A DNA stretch of 26,132 nt from an uncultured bacterium (GCA_948684385.1 CAPQCU010000023.1:1-26132); one strand, 5' to 3'. Counted from the stretch's first letter, positions 1 to 9,424 are shown. The notes: generated by a model from the letters alone, not told the origin. Numbers and translations are program-made.

Positions 1-3
1 TAT

Positions 4-58
4 TATATTCCACATGTACATATTTTAGTAACACTTTGTTAAAATATTGTTACAAAAA
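4..58 (+). promoter_or_regulatory. Upstream box shared with the sigma-factor gene
   Basis: This stretch upstream of murA aligns along about 55 bp with 23077-23131 upstream of the sigma-factor gene. Both begin TATTCCACATG, continue with a similar AT-rich middle of 30 versus 29 nt, and end in TTGTTACAAAAA. TTGTTACAA (47-55 here) is a perfect dyad around a central T and could be an operator. The function is inferred from the repetition alone. Confidence 0.45.
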
Positions 59-74
59 ATACACTCTTTACAAT
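47..74 (+). promoter_or_regulatory. Candidate murA promoter
   Basis: TTGTTA (47-52) and TACAAT (69-74) are separated by 16 bp and give a plausible sigma-70 promoter about 40 nt ahead of the murA start. The -35 element overlaps the TTGTTACAA dyad, so a protein bound there could block transcription. An alternative pair, TTGTTA at 36-41 and TACACT at 60-65, is weaker. Confidence 0.4.
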
Positions 75-116
75 AAACTCTGATAATTGTATTATTATAT
101 TAAGATTGGAGGAATT

Positions 117-1445
117 TTGGCAGAAAAGTTCAAAATACATGGCGGAGAAACTCTAAAAGGTGAAGTTTCTGTTGGCGGAGCAAAGAATGCGGTTCTTAAG
201 CATCTCGCTGCAACTATTCTTGTTAAAGGTCAGACAAAAATTTACAATGTTCCTCATCTTACTGATGTTGATATAATGCTCAACGTTCTCTCTGATTTAG
301 GCGCAAAATGCGTTTATGACAAGCAGGAAAAATCCGTAGTTGTTGACGCTTCAAATATCACTTCAATCACTGCGAAATACGAACTTGTAAGCAAAATGAG
401 AGCATCATTCATTATCTTAGGTGCTTTAATGTCACGCTGTAAAGAAGCAATCGTAGCACTTCCAGGCGGATGCGCAATCGGAGAAAGGCGCGTTGACTTC
501 CACATTAAAGGGCTTGAAGCTCTCGGAGCAAAGATTAAAATCGAAAACGGATATGTTCATGCTAAAGCTTCTAAGCTTGTCGGAACCGATATTTACTTAG
601 ACATTCCGTCAGTCGGCGCAACAGAAAACTTAATGCTTGCTGCGGTTTTAGCAGAAGGTTCTACAAGAATTCAAAACGCTGCTCAAGAACCTGAAATCGT
701 TGATTTAGCAAATTTCCTAAACACAATCGGTGCAGATGTTAACGGAGCAGGAACTTCCGAAATCGTAATTAACGGAGTTAAGCCGGAAAGTTTACATCAG
801 GCAGAATACACCACAATTCCTGATAGAATTGAAGCCGGTACTTTTATGGCAGCCGTTGTTGCAACTAAAGGCAAAGCTATTATTAAAAATGTATATCCGG
901 CTCATTTAACTTTCTTCAACGACAAGTTAATCAAAATGGGTGCAAGTATTAAACTCGTAGAACCTTCTACAATAGAAGTAAGCTGCAGAAGCAGGCTAAC
1001 TTCTATTAACTTTGTAACCCAGCCTTACCCGGGTTTTCCAACTGATTTACAAGCGATTGCAATGGCTCTTCTAACAACCGCTGACGGAGTGGGAATAATT
1101 ACAGAAAGCCTTTATGAAAACCGCTTTATGCAGGTACCTGATTTAAGAAGAATGGGCGCTGATATTCATCAGGACAGAAACCATGCAATTATAAAAGGTG
1201 TAAAACATCTTGCAGGAGCAACTGTAGCTTCCAGCGACCTGAGGGCAGGTGCTGCGCTTGTTATCGCAGGTTTAATGGCAAGCGGAGAAACTGTTGTTGA
1301 AAAATTGCACCACATTGACAGAGGTTATGAAGAGTTTGAACATAAGCTGCAAGGGTTAGGTGCAAAAATTTGCAGATATAATGAAGTTGAAAATAGCGGA
1401 GATATTATCACATCTTCTGCTCCGCAAATAAGAGGAGGGTATTAA
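117..1445 (+). CDS. murA: UDP-N-acetylglucosamine 1-carboxyvinyltransferase (MurA)
   Basis: MurA transfers the enolpyruvyl group of PEP to UDP-GlcNAc, the first committed step of peptidoglycan synthesis, in the cytoplasm. The protein is about 442 residues, normal for the family, and matches it from GGAKNAVLK onward. The catalytic cysteine is present in PGGCAIG (residue 119 from this start), and FPTDLQA carries the conserved active-site Asp. The frame opens upstream at a TTG at 87, but that would add a hydrophobic ten-residue extension unlike the family. The TTG at 117 follows GGAGG (108-112) by four bases and gives AEKFKIHGG, a typical MurA beginning, so I chose it. It heads a group of four genes; the stop overlaps the next start by one base (TAATG), implying translational coupling. 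The identification is firm; only the start is uncertain. Confidence 0.95.
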   Translation: MAEKFKIHGGETLKGEVSVGGAKNAVLKHLAATILVKGQTKIYNVPHLTDVDIMLNVLSDLGAKCVYDKQEKSVVVDASNITSITAKYELVSKMRASFIILGALMSRCKEAIVALPGGCAIGERRVDFHIKGLEALGAKIKIENGYVHAKASKLVGTDIYLDIPSVGATENLMLAAVLAEGSTRIQNAAQEPEIVDLANFLNTIGADVNGAGTSEIVINGVKPESLHQAEYTTIPDRIEAGTFMAAVVATKGKAIIKNVYPAHLTFFNDKLIKMGASIKLVEPSTIEVSCRSRLTSINFVTQPYPGFPTDLQAIAMALLTTADGVGIITESLYENRFMQVPDLRRMGADIHQDRNHAIIKGVKHLAGATVASSDLRAGAALVIAGLMASGETVVEKLHHIDRGYEEFEHKLQGLGAKICRYNEVENSGDIITSSAPQIRGGY

Positions 1446-1774
1446 TGGCTGCTTACAAAAGATGGTACGACCACGACCCTAAATTATTAGAAGTTATTGA
1501 GCTATTAAAAAACTATCAGGATGAGTTAAAGGAACATGCTGTTGTTTTTCTTGATAAATTAGAACAAAAAGTTTCTAAAGAAGCACTCGAAAGGTTTTAT
1601 GACCTTGTAAAGCCGGTTAACGGCTGCAGATGGTACGACAAAGACCCGATTATTTCCAAGACTGTTGAAATTTTAAGAGTTGTACCTCCAGAAGTTCAAA
1701 ACGCTTGTGCAGAGAGATTTATATCAGCTTTAAAAGAAATGGGTATTGAATACGAAAGCCCAAACCATAATTAA
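1445..1774 (+). CDS. Small protein of two WYD repeats, function unknown
   Basis: I do not recognise a named family. The 109 residues contain an internal duplication: residues 6-42 and 62-100 each start with RWYD[HK]DP and continue with a predicted amphipathic helical pair ending near FLDKL or FISAL. No signal peptide, membrane segment or catalytic motif is visible, so a small cytoplasmic helical protein is likely. The start overlaps the murA stop by one base, with a good GAGGAGG ribosome site inside the end of murA, and mfd begins two bases after its stop. This tight packing means the protein is co-expressed with cell-wall and repair enzymes, but it does not show that it works with either. 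The coding call is strong because of ribosome site, coupling and the protein-level repeat. Confidence 0.85.
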   Translation: MAAYKRWYDHDPKLLEVIELLKNYQDELKEHAVVFLDKLEQKVSKEALERFYDLVKPVNGCRWYDKDPIISKTVEILRVVPPEVQNACAERFISALKEMGIEYESPNHN

Positions 1775-1776
1775 TA

Positions 1777-4700
1777 ATGAAACTAGAGTACGCGTCGTTT
1801 TTTGACAGGTTTGTCAAAAACATAAAAAAAGGAAAGAGTTTTACACTTACCGGATTAACAACTTTTAGCAGGTTGTTAATATTGAAGTATGTTTACAAAC
1901 TATCAAACTCTAAAGTTCTTTTTGTAACTTCGACCGAGCAATCTGCATTAAAATATTCTGCCGACTTAGAACGTCTTTTTGAGTTAGAAAGCAGTACAAT
2001 TCCTTACCAGAATGTTTCGCCTTACGAAACAGTAGGAGCAAACTTATACGATTACCAAAAACAGGTGAGCATACTTTTAAACAAGCCTGAGATTGTTATT
2101 GCTCCTGTAAAAGTACTTTTAGAGAAATTCCCTGCAAAAAGTTTTTTTGAAGAGAATTCTTTTTCTTTAAAAATCGGAGACAGCATTTCCCAGAAAGAAC
2201 TTCTTGAACGCTTAATTAAACTTGGTTACAAGCGTTCTACAATGGTATCTGACATAGGTGAGTTTAGTATCAGAGGAGATATCGCAGACATTTATACTCT
2301 GGAGGAAAGTCCTGTACGTATTGAGTTCTGGGGTGATGAGATTGTAGATATAAGATTTTTTGACAACGAGACTCAAAAATCTATAGAGAAAATAAAACAA
2401 GTAAACATCAAGCCTTTGTATAAATTTATCCTGCCCGAAAAAGCACCGGCAAACCTGCCCAAAGAGTTAAAAGAGCCGTTTGAAAATGAAGGCTATTTTG
2501 AAGGTGTCAATGTTTATCAATCGTATTTTAATGACAATTTAGAAAGCATTTTAGACTATTTTAGCGACTATATTATACTGTTTGACGAGTATGCAGAAGT
2601 CAGCGCAAAATACGGTCAAATTGACGAGAATTTTGTTAACAGCTACAATGAGGCATTAAAAACAGGGCTTATTTACCCCTTAAAAGATTTGAATCATTTC
2701 ACTTTTGAAGAAACAACTTTAAAGACTGCCGGCATGCAGAAAATAAGCCTCAATAATTTCTTGTCAGACGAAAATAACGAAATCATTGATATAGATGCAA
2801 GAAATGTTCAAATATTTGACGCAGATATGAATGCGGCTGCAAGCTTTTTGAAAGAGCACAAAGGCTGGCAAATTGTTGTTGCGACTGATTATCAGGAACG
2901 GGTAAAGGAAGTTTTCAACGAATACGGGCTTTTTGATATTCAGTATTTGAGAAACATAACTTCCCAGGGTACAGAGCTTCCTGACGGAAAAATCCTTTTA
3001 CTTACTGACAGAGAGCTTTTCAATAAGCGTCAAAAAGAAGTTCCTACAAACAGAAAACGGCATTACAAAGAAAAAGCCGAATATATAGAAAGCATAAACG
3101 ACATTAAAGAAGGCGAGTTTGTTGTTCACTCAATACACGGTGTCGGGATTTACAAAGGGCTAACAAAACAAGAGTTTGACGGTCAGCTCAAAGACTATCT
3201 TACGATTGAATACGCAAACAAGGACAAACTTCATATTCCTGCTGAACAGATTAACATGCTTTGCCGTTACAGGGGTTCCGGTCAAATCAAGCCAAAACTC
3301 TCAAGAATGGGCGGAAGTGACTGGGAAAACACTAAAACACGTGTTAAAAAAGAAGTCGAGACAATTGCTTACGACCTGTTAAGGCTTTATGCACGCAGAA
3401 AAATGAAAACCGGAATTGAATTTGCGCCTGATTCTCCGCTTCAGCTTGAAATGGAAGACACTTTTGAATACATTGAAACACCGGATCAGTTAAAATCAAT
3501 TAACCAGATTAAAGCGAATATGGAAAGTCCAAACCCGATGGACAGGCTTGTTTGCGGTGACGTAGGTTTTGGCAAAACAGAAGTTGCAATGCGTGCAATG
3601 TTTAAGGCTGTTACTTCCTTAAAACAAGTTGCAGTAATCGTTCCGACAACTGTTCTTGCTCTACAGCATTATCAAACTGTTTCGGAAAGATTTAAGCCGT
3701 TTGGAATTGATGTTGAGCTGCTTTGCCGTTTCAGAAGCGCAAAAGAGCGTAAAGAAACGCTTAAAAACCTTGCAACCGGTAAATGCGATGTCGTAATCGC
3801 AACCCACAGCCTTTTGCAGGATGATGTTATATTCAAAGACTTAGGACTGCTTGTAATCGATGAAGAACACAGGTTTGGCGTAAGGCACAAAGAAAAGTTA
3901 AAAGAGTTTAGAGAAAATATCGATATTATTTCAATGTCAGCCACCCCAATTCCAAGAACGCTATATATGTCGCTTTCCGGTATAAAAGATATTTCCGTAA
4001 TCAACACTCCGCCTCAGAACAGGCTTCCGATTAAGACTTTTGTCGGAGAGTACAATGAACAGACCGTCAAAAATGCTATCGTAAATGAGCTTGACAGAGA
4101 CGGGCAGGTTTTTTACCTCTATAACAGAGTCGAAACAATCGAAGAGTTTAAGCTTGAGCTTCAAAAACTTGTTCCGAACGCAAGAATTGCCGTAGGTCAC
4201 GGTCAGCTTAGTGAAAAGCAGCTGGAAGACGTGATTATAGGATTTGATAACCACGATTACGATATTTTACTCTGTACGACGATTATTGAAAACGGTATTG
4301 ATATTCCAAATGCCAACACAATGATAATCCACGAAGCCGATAAATTAGGCTTAGCACAGCTTTATCAGCTGCGCGGCCGTGTCGGAAGAAGCGAAAAACA
4401 AGCATACTGTTACTGCCTCTACAAGGGTAAATATAAACAAGCCGGAAGCAACACTACTATTAAAAATGATTTAAGCGGACTCACTCAGGAAGCAACCGAA
4501 CGTTTGAAAGCAATAAAAGAGTTCACAACGCTCGGAAGCGGTTACAGAATTGCAATGCGTGACGTAGAAATCCGCGGAGTCGGAAACATTTTAGGCACCA
4601 AACAGCACGGGCACATGATTAACGTCGGGTTTGACACTTACTGCCAGCTTCTTGAAGAAACAGTGAACGAGCTTAAAGGAGAAGGAGTCAAAGCTTCCAA

Positions 4701-5178
4701 ACCGACAATCGTTGATATTAACGTAACAGCCTACATTCCTGACGAATGGGTCGGTTCCGGAGAGCAGAAAATGATTGAATACAAGCGGCTTTCAGATGTT
4801 AAAAACGAAACAGAGCTTAATTATATAGTATCAGAGTGGAAAGACCGTTTTTCAAGAATTCCTGAAGAAGTTGAAAACCTTATTAAATTAATAAAAATCA
4901 GGCTTCTGGCTACAGACTGCGGAATTTCAATTATTCGCGAAGCAGGATGCGATATACGTATTTATTCTCCGTTCACACCGTATGAATGGAACATTATTAA
5001 GCAGAATTTAGATAAAACTATATTAAGAAAATTGAAGTTTACAGTGGCTCCGAAAACCTGCGAAGACGGAAAATCTATAATTCTACTTAATAATCAAAAC
5101 TTAACTTTTGATGAATTATTTAACATTTTGACAGGTTTGTTTTATTATATAAAAGAAACGATTAATAAGTATAAATAA
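1777..5178 (+). CDS. mfd: Transcription-repair coupling factor (Mfd)
   Basis: Mfd is the DNA translocase that dislodges stalled RNA polymerase at lesions and recruits UvrA for nucleotide-excision repair. The 1133-residue length is usual. Order of parts: an N-terminal UvrB-like module (about 1-330), a CarD-like RNA-polymerase interaction domain starting near 447 (EFVVHSIHGVGIYKG), a superfamily 2 helicase core with Walker A GDVGFGKT at 594-601 and DEEH at 695-698, helicase C with QLRGRVGRS, a translocation motif around RDVEIRGVGNILG (about 928), and a C-terminal regulatory domain. All key motifs are intact. The ATG lies two bases after the preceding stop and no strong ribosome site precedes it, so translation probably depends on coupling to the WYD gene. 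Confidence 0.97.
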   Translation: MKLEYASFFDRFVKNIKKGKSFTLTGLTTFSRLLILKYVYKLSNSKVLFVTSTEQSALKYSADLERLFELESSTIPYQNVSPYETVGANLYDYQKQVSILLNKPEIVIAPVKVLLEKFPAKSFFEENSFSLKIGDSISQKELLERLIKLGYKRSTMVSDIGEFSIRGDIADIYTLEESPVRIEFWGDEIVDIRFFDNETQKSIEKIKQVNIKPLYKFILPEKAPANLPKELKEPFENEGYFEGVNVYQSYFNDNLESILDYFSDYIILFDEYAEVSAKYGQIDENFVNSYNEALKTGLIYPLKDLNHFTFEETTLKTAGMQKISLNNFLSDENNEIIDIDARNVQIFDADMNAAASFLKEHKGWQIVVATDYQERVKEVFNEYGLFDIQYLRNITSQGTELPDGKILLLTDRELFNKRQKEVPTNRKRHYKEKAEYIESINDIKEGEFVVHSIHGVGIYKGLTKQEFDGQLKDYLTIEYANKDKLHIPAEQINMLCRYRGSGQIKPKLSRMGGSDWENTKTRVKKEVETIAYDLLRLYARRKMKTGIEFAPDSPLQLEMEDTFEYIETPDQLKSINQIKANMESPNPMDRLVCGDVGFGKTEVAMRAMFKAVTSLKQVAVIVPTTVLALQHYQTVSERFKPFGIDVELLCRFRSAKERKETLKNLATGKCDVVIATHSLLQDDVIFKDLGLLVIDEEHRFGVRHKEKLKEFRENIDIISMSATPIPRTLYMSLSGIKDISVINTPPQNRLPIKTFVGEYNEQTVKNAIVNELDRDGQVFYLYNRVETIEEFKLELQKLVPNARIAVGHGQLSEKQLEDVIIGFDNHDYDILLCTTIIENGIDIPNANTMIIHEADKLGLAQLYQLRGRVGRSEKQAYCYCLYKGKYKQAGSNTTIKNDLSGLTQEATERLKAIKEFTTLGSGYRIAMRDVEIRGVGNILGTKQHGHMINVGFDTYCQLLEETVNELKGEGVKASKPTIVDINVTAYIPDEWVGSGEQKMIEYKRLSDVKNETELNYIVSEWKDRFSRIPEEVENLIKLIKIRLLATDCGISIIREAGCDIRIYSPFTPYEWNIIKQNLDKTILRKLKFTVAPKTCEDGKSIILLNNQNLTFDELFNILTGLFYYIKETINKYK

Positions 5179-5204
5179 GAGAGTTTATTAATAAGGAGTA
5201 AAAA

Positions 5205-6308
5205 ATGAAAAAATTACTTACATGCTTAGCTTTATCAGCTGTTCTATTTTCCGGCTGTACGCTAATGAAAAAATCTGAGGGGATTATCAAAGTTAATAAT
5301 ACAGTAATCACCCAGAACCAGTTTGATGATGCGTTTGATAAAAGCATCGACAAATCTTTGTTTAAATCTTTCGGCGGTTCCAAGAACTTTGTAAAATCTG
5401 ATGAAAATCCGATGTATGGTATTTTCAAAGACAAAGTTGTTCACGAGCTGATTATCAAGTCTCTGCTTGACGAAGAAATCGCAAAACGCGGAATTACTGC
5501 TACAGAAGAAGATGTTCAGAACGAGCTTAAGTCAATCATTGACAAAGTCGGTTCAAAAGAAGAGCTTAACAGAATGCTCAAACAGAGAGAAGTTTCTAAC
5601 GCTCAGTTTACAGAAGATTTGAAAACTCAAATCAAGATTAAAAAGCTTGTAAACTCTATCGAAAAAATTAACGTAAGCGATTCTGATGCTGAAAAATACT
5701 ACAATTCTCACAAAAACGAATTCGTTCACGGAGAACAGGTAAGAGCTTCACACATCCTGATTTCTGCTAACACTATAGAAATTATTCAGCAAATCAAAGC
5801 AAAAAATCCTGATATTGATACAGAAGAGCTTAATAAAAAATTAGAAGAACAGCTTGCAGCTCAAAAAGCTAAAGCTGAAGCAACACTTGCAGAAGTTAAG
5901 AAAAATCCTGACAACTTCGAAGCAATTGCTCAGAAAAAATCTGATGACAAAGCAAGCGGAGAAAGAGGCGGAGAGCTTGGCTTCTTCTCTAAAGAAGCTA
6001 TGGTTCCTGAATTTTCTAACGCAGCTTTCTCAATGAAACCGAATACAATCAGCGAAACACTTGTTCAGTCACCTTACGGCTACCACATAATCAAAGTTAC
6101 TGACAGAATGGAAGCAGGCTCAACTCCGTTTGCGAAAGTTAAAGATGAAATTAAGTTCTACTTAGAAACCCAAAAACAGGTAGAAACACTTAAAAAACTT
6201 ACTCAAGGCTTAATGAAGAACGCTAAGATTGAGTACTTGAACGAATCTTTCGACCCGAAAAGACCGGTAAAAGAAGTTACACCGGAGCCGGTTGAAAAAA
6301 AGGGGTAA
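5205..6308 (+). CDS. Lipoprotein parvulin-type peptidyl-prolyl isomerase (PrsA/SurA-like foldase)
   Basis: This is a predicted exported folding chaperone. A short lipoprotein signal ends in LFSGC with the lipidated Cys at 18, so it should be membrane-anchored outside the cytoplasm. A SurA_N-like helical chaperone region covers about 27-170 and one parvulin domain about 177-300, with ASHILIS, GERGGELGFF, MVPEF and SPYGYHIIKV all recognisable. The parvulin domain is interrupted by a charged helical insertion at about 189-224. The start follows AAGGAG with correct spacing, 26 bases after mfd, and the gene is last in the murA group before a strong terminator. The stop codon is supplied by a GGGGTAA repeat unit. 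It could equally be called PrsA or SurA; the single parvulin domain and lipobox favour PrsA. Confidence 0.9.
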   Translation: MKKLLTCLALSAVLFSGCTLMKKSEGIIKVNNTVITQNQFDDAFDKSIDKSLFKSFGGSKNFVKSDENPMYGIFKDKVVHELIIKSLLDEEIAKRGITATEEDVQNELKSIIDKVGSKEELNRMLKQREVSNAQFTEDLKTQIKIKKLVNSIEKINVSDSDAEKYYNSHKNEFVHGEQVRASHILISANTIEIIQQIKAKNPDIDTEELNKKLEEQLAAQKAKAEATLAEVKKNPDNFEAIAQKKSDDKASGERGGELGFFSKEAMVPEFSNAAFSMKPNTISETLVQSPYGYHIIKVTDRMEAGSTPFAKVKDEIKFYLETQKQVETLKKLTQGLMKNAKIEYLNESFDPKRPVKEVTPEPVEKKG

Positions 6309-6320
6309 ATAGGGGTAAAT
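6302..6320 (+). repeat. Tandem AGGGGTAAAT units (partial dispersed repeat)
   Basis: Two direct copies of a nine-base unit, GGGGTAAAT and the same again with one extra A, overlap the end of the foldase gene and provide its stop codon. The unit matches the head of the longer dispersed repeat found near 15155, 20929, 20963 and inverted at 23270; only the head is present here. Confidence 0.6.
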
Positions 6321-6330
6321 AAATAAAAAA

Positions 6331-6354
6331 AAAGAGGGGCTAAGCCCCTCTTTT
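6331..6354. terminator. Bidirectional intrinsic terminator
   Basis: GAGGGGC (6334-6340), loop TAA, GCCCCTC (6344-6350) form a GC-rich hairpin extendable by three A-T pairs, followed by TTTT on the plus strand and by a long T run on the minus strand. It lies between the convergent foldase and Clp/FtsH-like genes and can end transcription from both sides. Confidence 0.9.
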
Positions 6355-9304
6355 ATAATATTTTCTTAGGTAATTTATACTTCTTACCGTTTTTAGCAGA
6401 TTGGATTAAATCCATCACGATTTCTTCCATAATACTAATTTCTTCTTTTTTATCAGCTGATAGACTTTTTTTCCACTTATTAAGAGCTTTTCTAAAATCA
6501 TCTCCGTCAACCATACAATCATCTGTGCCGATAAGTTTTGAGAATTTTTGGGTAAACCATTCATTAAAACCTCTGTAGCATTCAGTAATCATATCGGAAG
6601 CAACCTGAGCATTTGTAAGTATTACATCGATATCTTTGTACACTGACTCATAAAAAGCTTGTGATTTTAGCTGCGCTGCGTTAGAAATTTTACCTGTATT
6701 ATAACCTAAACCAAAGTATTCAACCCCGCGTTTAGCCGCAGAAGTTGCCTGAGCAAGATCCATTCCGATACCTGCTGAGCCATCCATTCCGAAAAACATT
6801 TTTTCGCATGAATATCCGCCAAATGAACATACAAGCCCTGTAAACATCGCTTCAAACGGATAGTCAGTGTTATCTTCTTTGCCTTCAAATACTGCTCCAA
6901 GAAAATCTCCGCGAGGGTCAAGAGTTATAAAGTTTACATCGTAAGATTTATGCCACGGCTTTCCTCTGCGCCTTAAAATATCGTTCATAACTTCAAGGTT
7001 TGTAGCGTGTCCGCACTCGTGGGAAGTTGTAGCTTCTTTATTAAACGAAGGCATTTCCGGATGAGAAGTTCTGCCTGTTGCCAGCTGCAAATAAGCTTCT
7101 ATAAAATCACCTGTTGAAGCTTTGTCTTTTCCGCGTTCGTACATTATTTGTTTTGTTTTATCAACCATTGATTTTAACTCAACAAAAGACATGTGCTCGC
7201 TTAACTTAACAAGTTTTTTTATTAAGCTTGCTTTTTCGGCTTCATTAGCACAGGCTAAAGGCAATGCTGCTTCATTTATTTTATTAACTAAAATCTCTTC
7301 TCTTGCTCTTTTATTATTAGCAGGAGAATCTACTACAAGTGATTGGTTAAAACCTCTTACAACAGCAGGAATAGCTTCGGCGTAATATTCATCCGTAGAG
7401 CCTATTACAAGAATACTTACATCTTCATTAACTGCGTCCTGCATTTCCTTTGAAAGCTGTGACATAGCCTGTTTATACCCCGGGAGGTAAGGTCCTGAGA
7501 ATGCAAATTCTTCAAAATTGTTTATGAAAATAACTGCTGTTTTATACTGGTTTTGCCTTGCCGCTTTCTTAGCTTCCGAAAAAACTCTTCTCATAGCATT
7601 CTTAGGTGTTTCTACAGAAACACCTTCGCTGTCTCTCTCAGAGACGGCGAAATCCGACGTATCAATTGCAACAAAAGGTACTTTGGCTTCTCCGGCAATT
7701 GTTTCAGCTGTATGCATTCTGCCTGAACCGGCTTCCAAATCCTGAGAATAAATAATCATTCCTCTGGTACCGATTTTACCGGTTTTAATCTGTCTGATTA
7801 TTGCTTCGATATCTTTTTTTACGGTTTCTTTACCGTACATTGTATCTAATGTTTTACCTGTATCATAAACTATATTTGTTTTAGAAGAGCTTTTCTTATT
7901 AAATAACTCGTGCGCGATTTGTGCAAACTCATCAACATCGCTTCCGGTAATTTCTTTTTTAGCATCACCGTAATAAACAGCTACTCGTTTCATCAAATCT
8001 ACTGCTTTATCAGGGAAAATACCCGACATGTTTGCAGCATGATAAATTGCCCTTTCTTTAGCTTCTTTTGTATAAGGTGTAGGCATAACTTCAAGAAAGT
8101 CATCGTCGATTATTTCGCTCGCTTCATAAGTTTGTATCGGAGGAATAGGATAAGTCACAAAATTTGAATACATTGATTTTAAAGTTTTATCCTCTACCAT
8201 ACTGTAAAACACATCATTGCTCTGCAAGAATACAATTTTTAAATTATCGTCAGACTCTTTTAAAGCTTGAATAATACCATTGCTGTAACTTATTTCACCT
8301 GTTGCATTTACTGTACTTGCAAGAAGTTTATCCATATTTATAAGAAAAATCTTCTGAACATCCGGATTAGCTTCTTTTTGCGCCACAATTTCATCGTAAA
8401 GCTGAACATCTACAATATCATCCGAAATCGCAAAAACCATAGTGTTTTTAGAATTAAAATTACCGTATTTTTTTGCATCGAGAGTATTTACAATACTTGC
8501 AACCAGCCTGTCAGCTTCTTTAGGGTCTTCATAAGTTATATTTAAGTTAGAACCAAGAGCAAGTTTATTCCAAACATCAATAGCTCTGGTATCATATTCC
8601 TGCATATAATTTACCTGAATATCCTGCTCACCTTTATATAAACCATAGCTTATTGCACCTTTTAAAAATTCAGAAGGGTAAGTAATTCCTCTATTTGTCA
8701 TGGAATTCATTGCAACACCTAATAAAACATAAGGATTTATCGTTCGTGCCTGAGTTTCTGTTTCTTTTAAAGCTTTTTCTAAATCTTCTTCTATAACTAT
8801 TTGAGAAGCGTCAATATTTTCTTCTTTCGGAAGATTAGCAAGAAACTCTTCATTATCTGACTTTAAATCTTCAAGCATATCAAGGAAATATTCTCTTGAT
8901 AAAGGAGACACCAGCATATTTTGATTAGCTTTATCATTAACAATTTTGCTCAAAGGAGATACTGAATCTATTACTCCGCTATCAAGCGCTTCTGTGGGGA
9001 TTTGCGCCAGATTATCTTCTGTCAGTTCGATTGAAGCTTGAATAATATGTGCCGGTAAAAGCTCCTCGTGCCCGTAATTAACTGCAATTTGCATCGCTTG
9101 ATTTAGCAGAATCTTCGCTTCATCTGTAAATTGAATTGATTTTTCCCCTTCAGCAGCTTTAAAACTTATATAGCTTCTTGGAACTCCTAAAAGTTCGTCT
9201 GCATTTGGATTTGTTACGACTTCTGTTTCTTTAACACTATGTTTTTTAACAGCATTAGAATGCATTTTTGTCATTGCATTGATTGGATTTACACTTAATA
9301 TCAC
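6353..9304 (-). CDS. Clp-N / degenerate AAA / FtsH-like M41 peptidase chimera
   Basis: This 983-residue protein combines parts of two ATP-dependent proteases. Residues about 57-155 resemble a Clp N-domain (FTDEAKILL, NYGHEELLPAHII). Residues about 250-470 align with the first AAA module of ClpA/B/C, including FPDKAVDL at 430-437, but no Walker A is visible and the Walker B position reads IFLINMD. Residues about 485-680 align with the FtsH AAA module, yet Walker A is replaced by SQDLEAGSGRM (520-530) and Walker B by VIFINNFEE (591-599). The M41 peptidase region is intact: HECGH at 762-766 and the third zinc ligand D849 in GIGMDLAQAT. No membrane segment is present, unlike FtsH. The start is GTG with AAGGAG six bases upstream. 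Residues 45-50 (YISFKA) carry the N-terminal signature seen in three other proteins here. I infer a soluble zinc peptidase with pseudo-ATPase scaffolds; its substrate is unknown. Confidence 0.85.
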   Translation of the reverse strand: MILSVNPINAMTKMHSNAVKKHSVKETEVVTNPNADELLGVPRSYISFKAAEGEKSIQFTDEAKILLNQAMQIAVNYGHEELLPAHIIQASIELTEDNLAQIPTEALDSGVIDSVSPLSKIVNDKANQNMLVSPLSREYFLDMLEDLKSDNEEFLANLPKEENIDASQIVIEEDLEKALKETETQARTINPYVLLGVAMNSMTNRGITYPSEFLKGAISYGLYKGEQDIQVNYMQEYDTRAIDVWNKLALGSNLNITYEDPKEADRLVASIVNTLDAKKYGNFNSKNTMVFAISDDIVDVQLYDEIVAQKEANPDVQKIFLINMDKLLASTVNATGEISYSNGIIQALKESDDNLKIVFLQSNDVFYSMVEDKTLKSMYSNFVTYPIPPIQTYEASEIIDDDFLEVMPTPYTKEAKERAIYHAANMSGIFPDKAVDLMKRVAVYYGDAKKEITGSDVDEFAQIAHELFNKKSSSKTNIVYDTGKTLDTMYGKETVKKDIEAIIRQIKTGKIGTRGMIIYSQDLEAGSGRMHTAETIAGEAKVPFVAIDTSDFAVSERDSEGVSVETPKNAMRRVFSEAKKAARQNQYKTAVIFINNFEEFAFSGPYLPGYKQAMSQLSKEMQDAVNEDVSILVIGSTDEYYAEAIPAVVRGFNQSLVVDSPANNKRAREEILVNKINEAALPLACANEAEKASLIKKLVKLSEHMSFVELKSMVDKTKQIMYERGKDKASTGDFIEAYLQLATGRTSHPEMPSFNKEATTSHECGHATNLEVMNDILRRRGKPWHKSYDVNFITLDPRGDFLGAVFEGKEDNTDYPFEAMFTGLVCSFGGYSCEKMFFGMDGSAGIGMDLAQATSAAKRGVEYFGLGYNTGKISNAAQLKSQAFYESVYKDIDVILTNAQVASDMITECYRGFNEWFTQKFSKLIGTDDCMVDGDDFRKALNKWKKSLSADKKEEISIMEEIVMDLIQSAKNGKKYKLPKKIL

Positions 9305-9354
9305 TTATTTTCTCCTTAAAACCTATATGATAGTAAAACTCCTGAATTTATTTT

Positions 9355-9424
9355 TTGACAGCAGAGAGTAAAAAATTTACAAATATTAATAGTTCAGCGT
9401 TAAAAAGCTGATGCATGGTATAAT
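9355..9424 (+). promoter_or_regulatory. Candidate ssb promoter region
   Basis: TATAAT at 9419-9424 is preceded by TGG, an extended -10 form, with no good -35 element, and lies about 33 bases before the ssb start. A second possibility is TTGACA at 9355-9360 with TACAAA at 9378-9383, 17 bp apart. The interval 9305-9456 lies between divergent genes and I see nothing else in it. Confidence 0.5.

Noticed and set aside
87..116. Upstream TTG start for murA
   Set aside because: It lacks a ribosome site and adds residues absent from the family; the TTG at 117 has GGAGG at short spacing.
3672..4007. Long minus-strand open frames inside mfd, the chimera gene and leuC
   Set aside because: They lie opposite strongly conserved coding sequence, lack ribosome sites and encode low-complexity proteins, so they are shadows.
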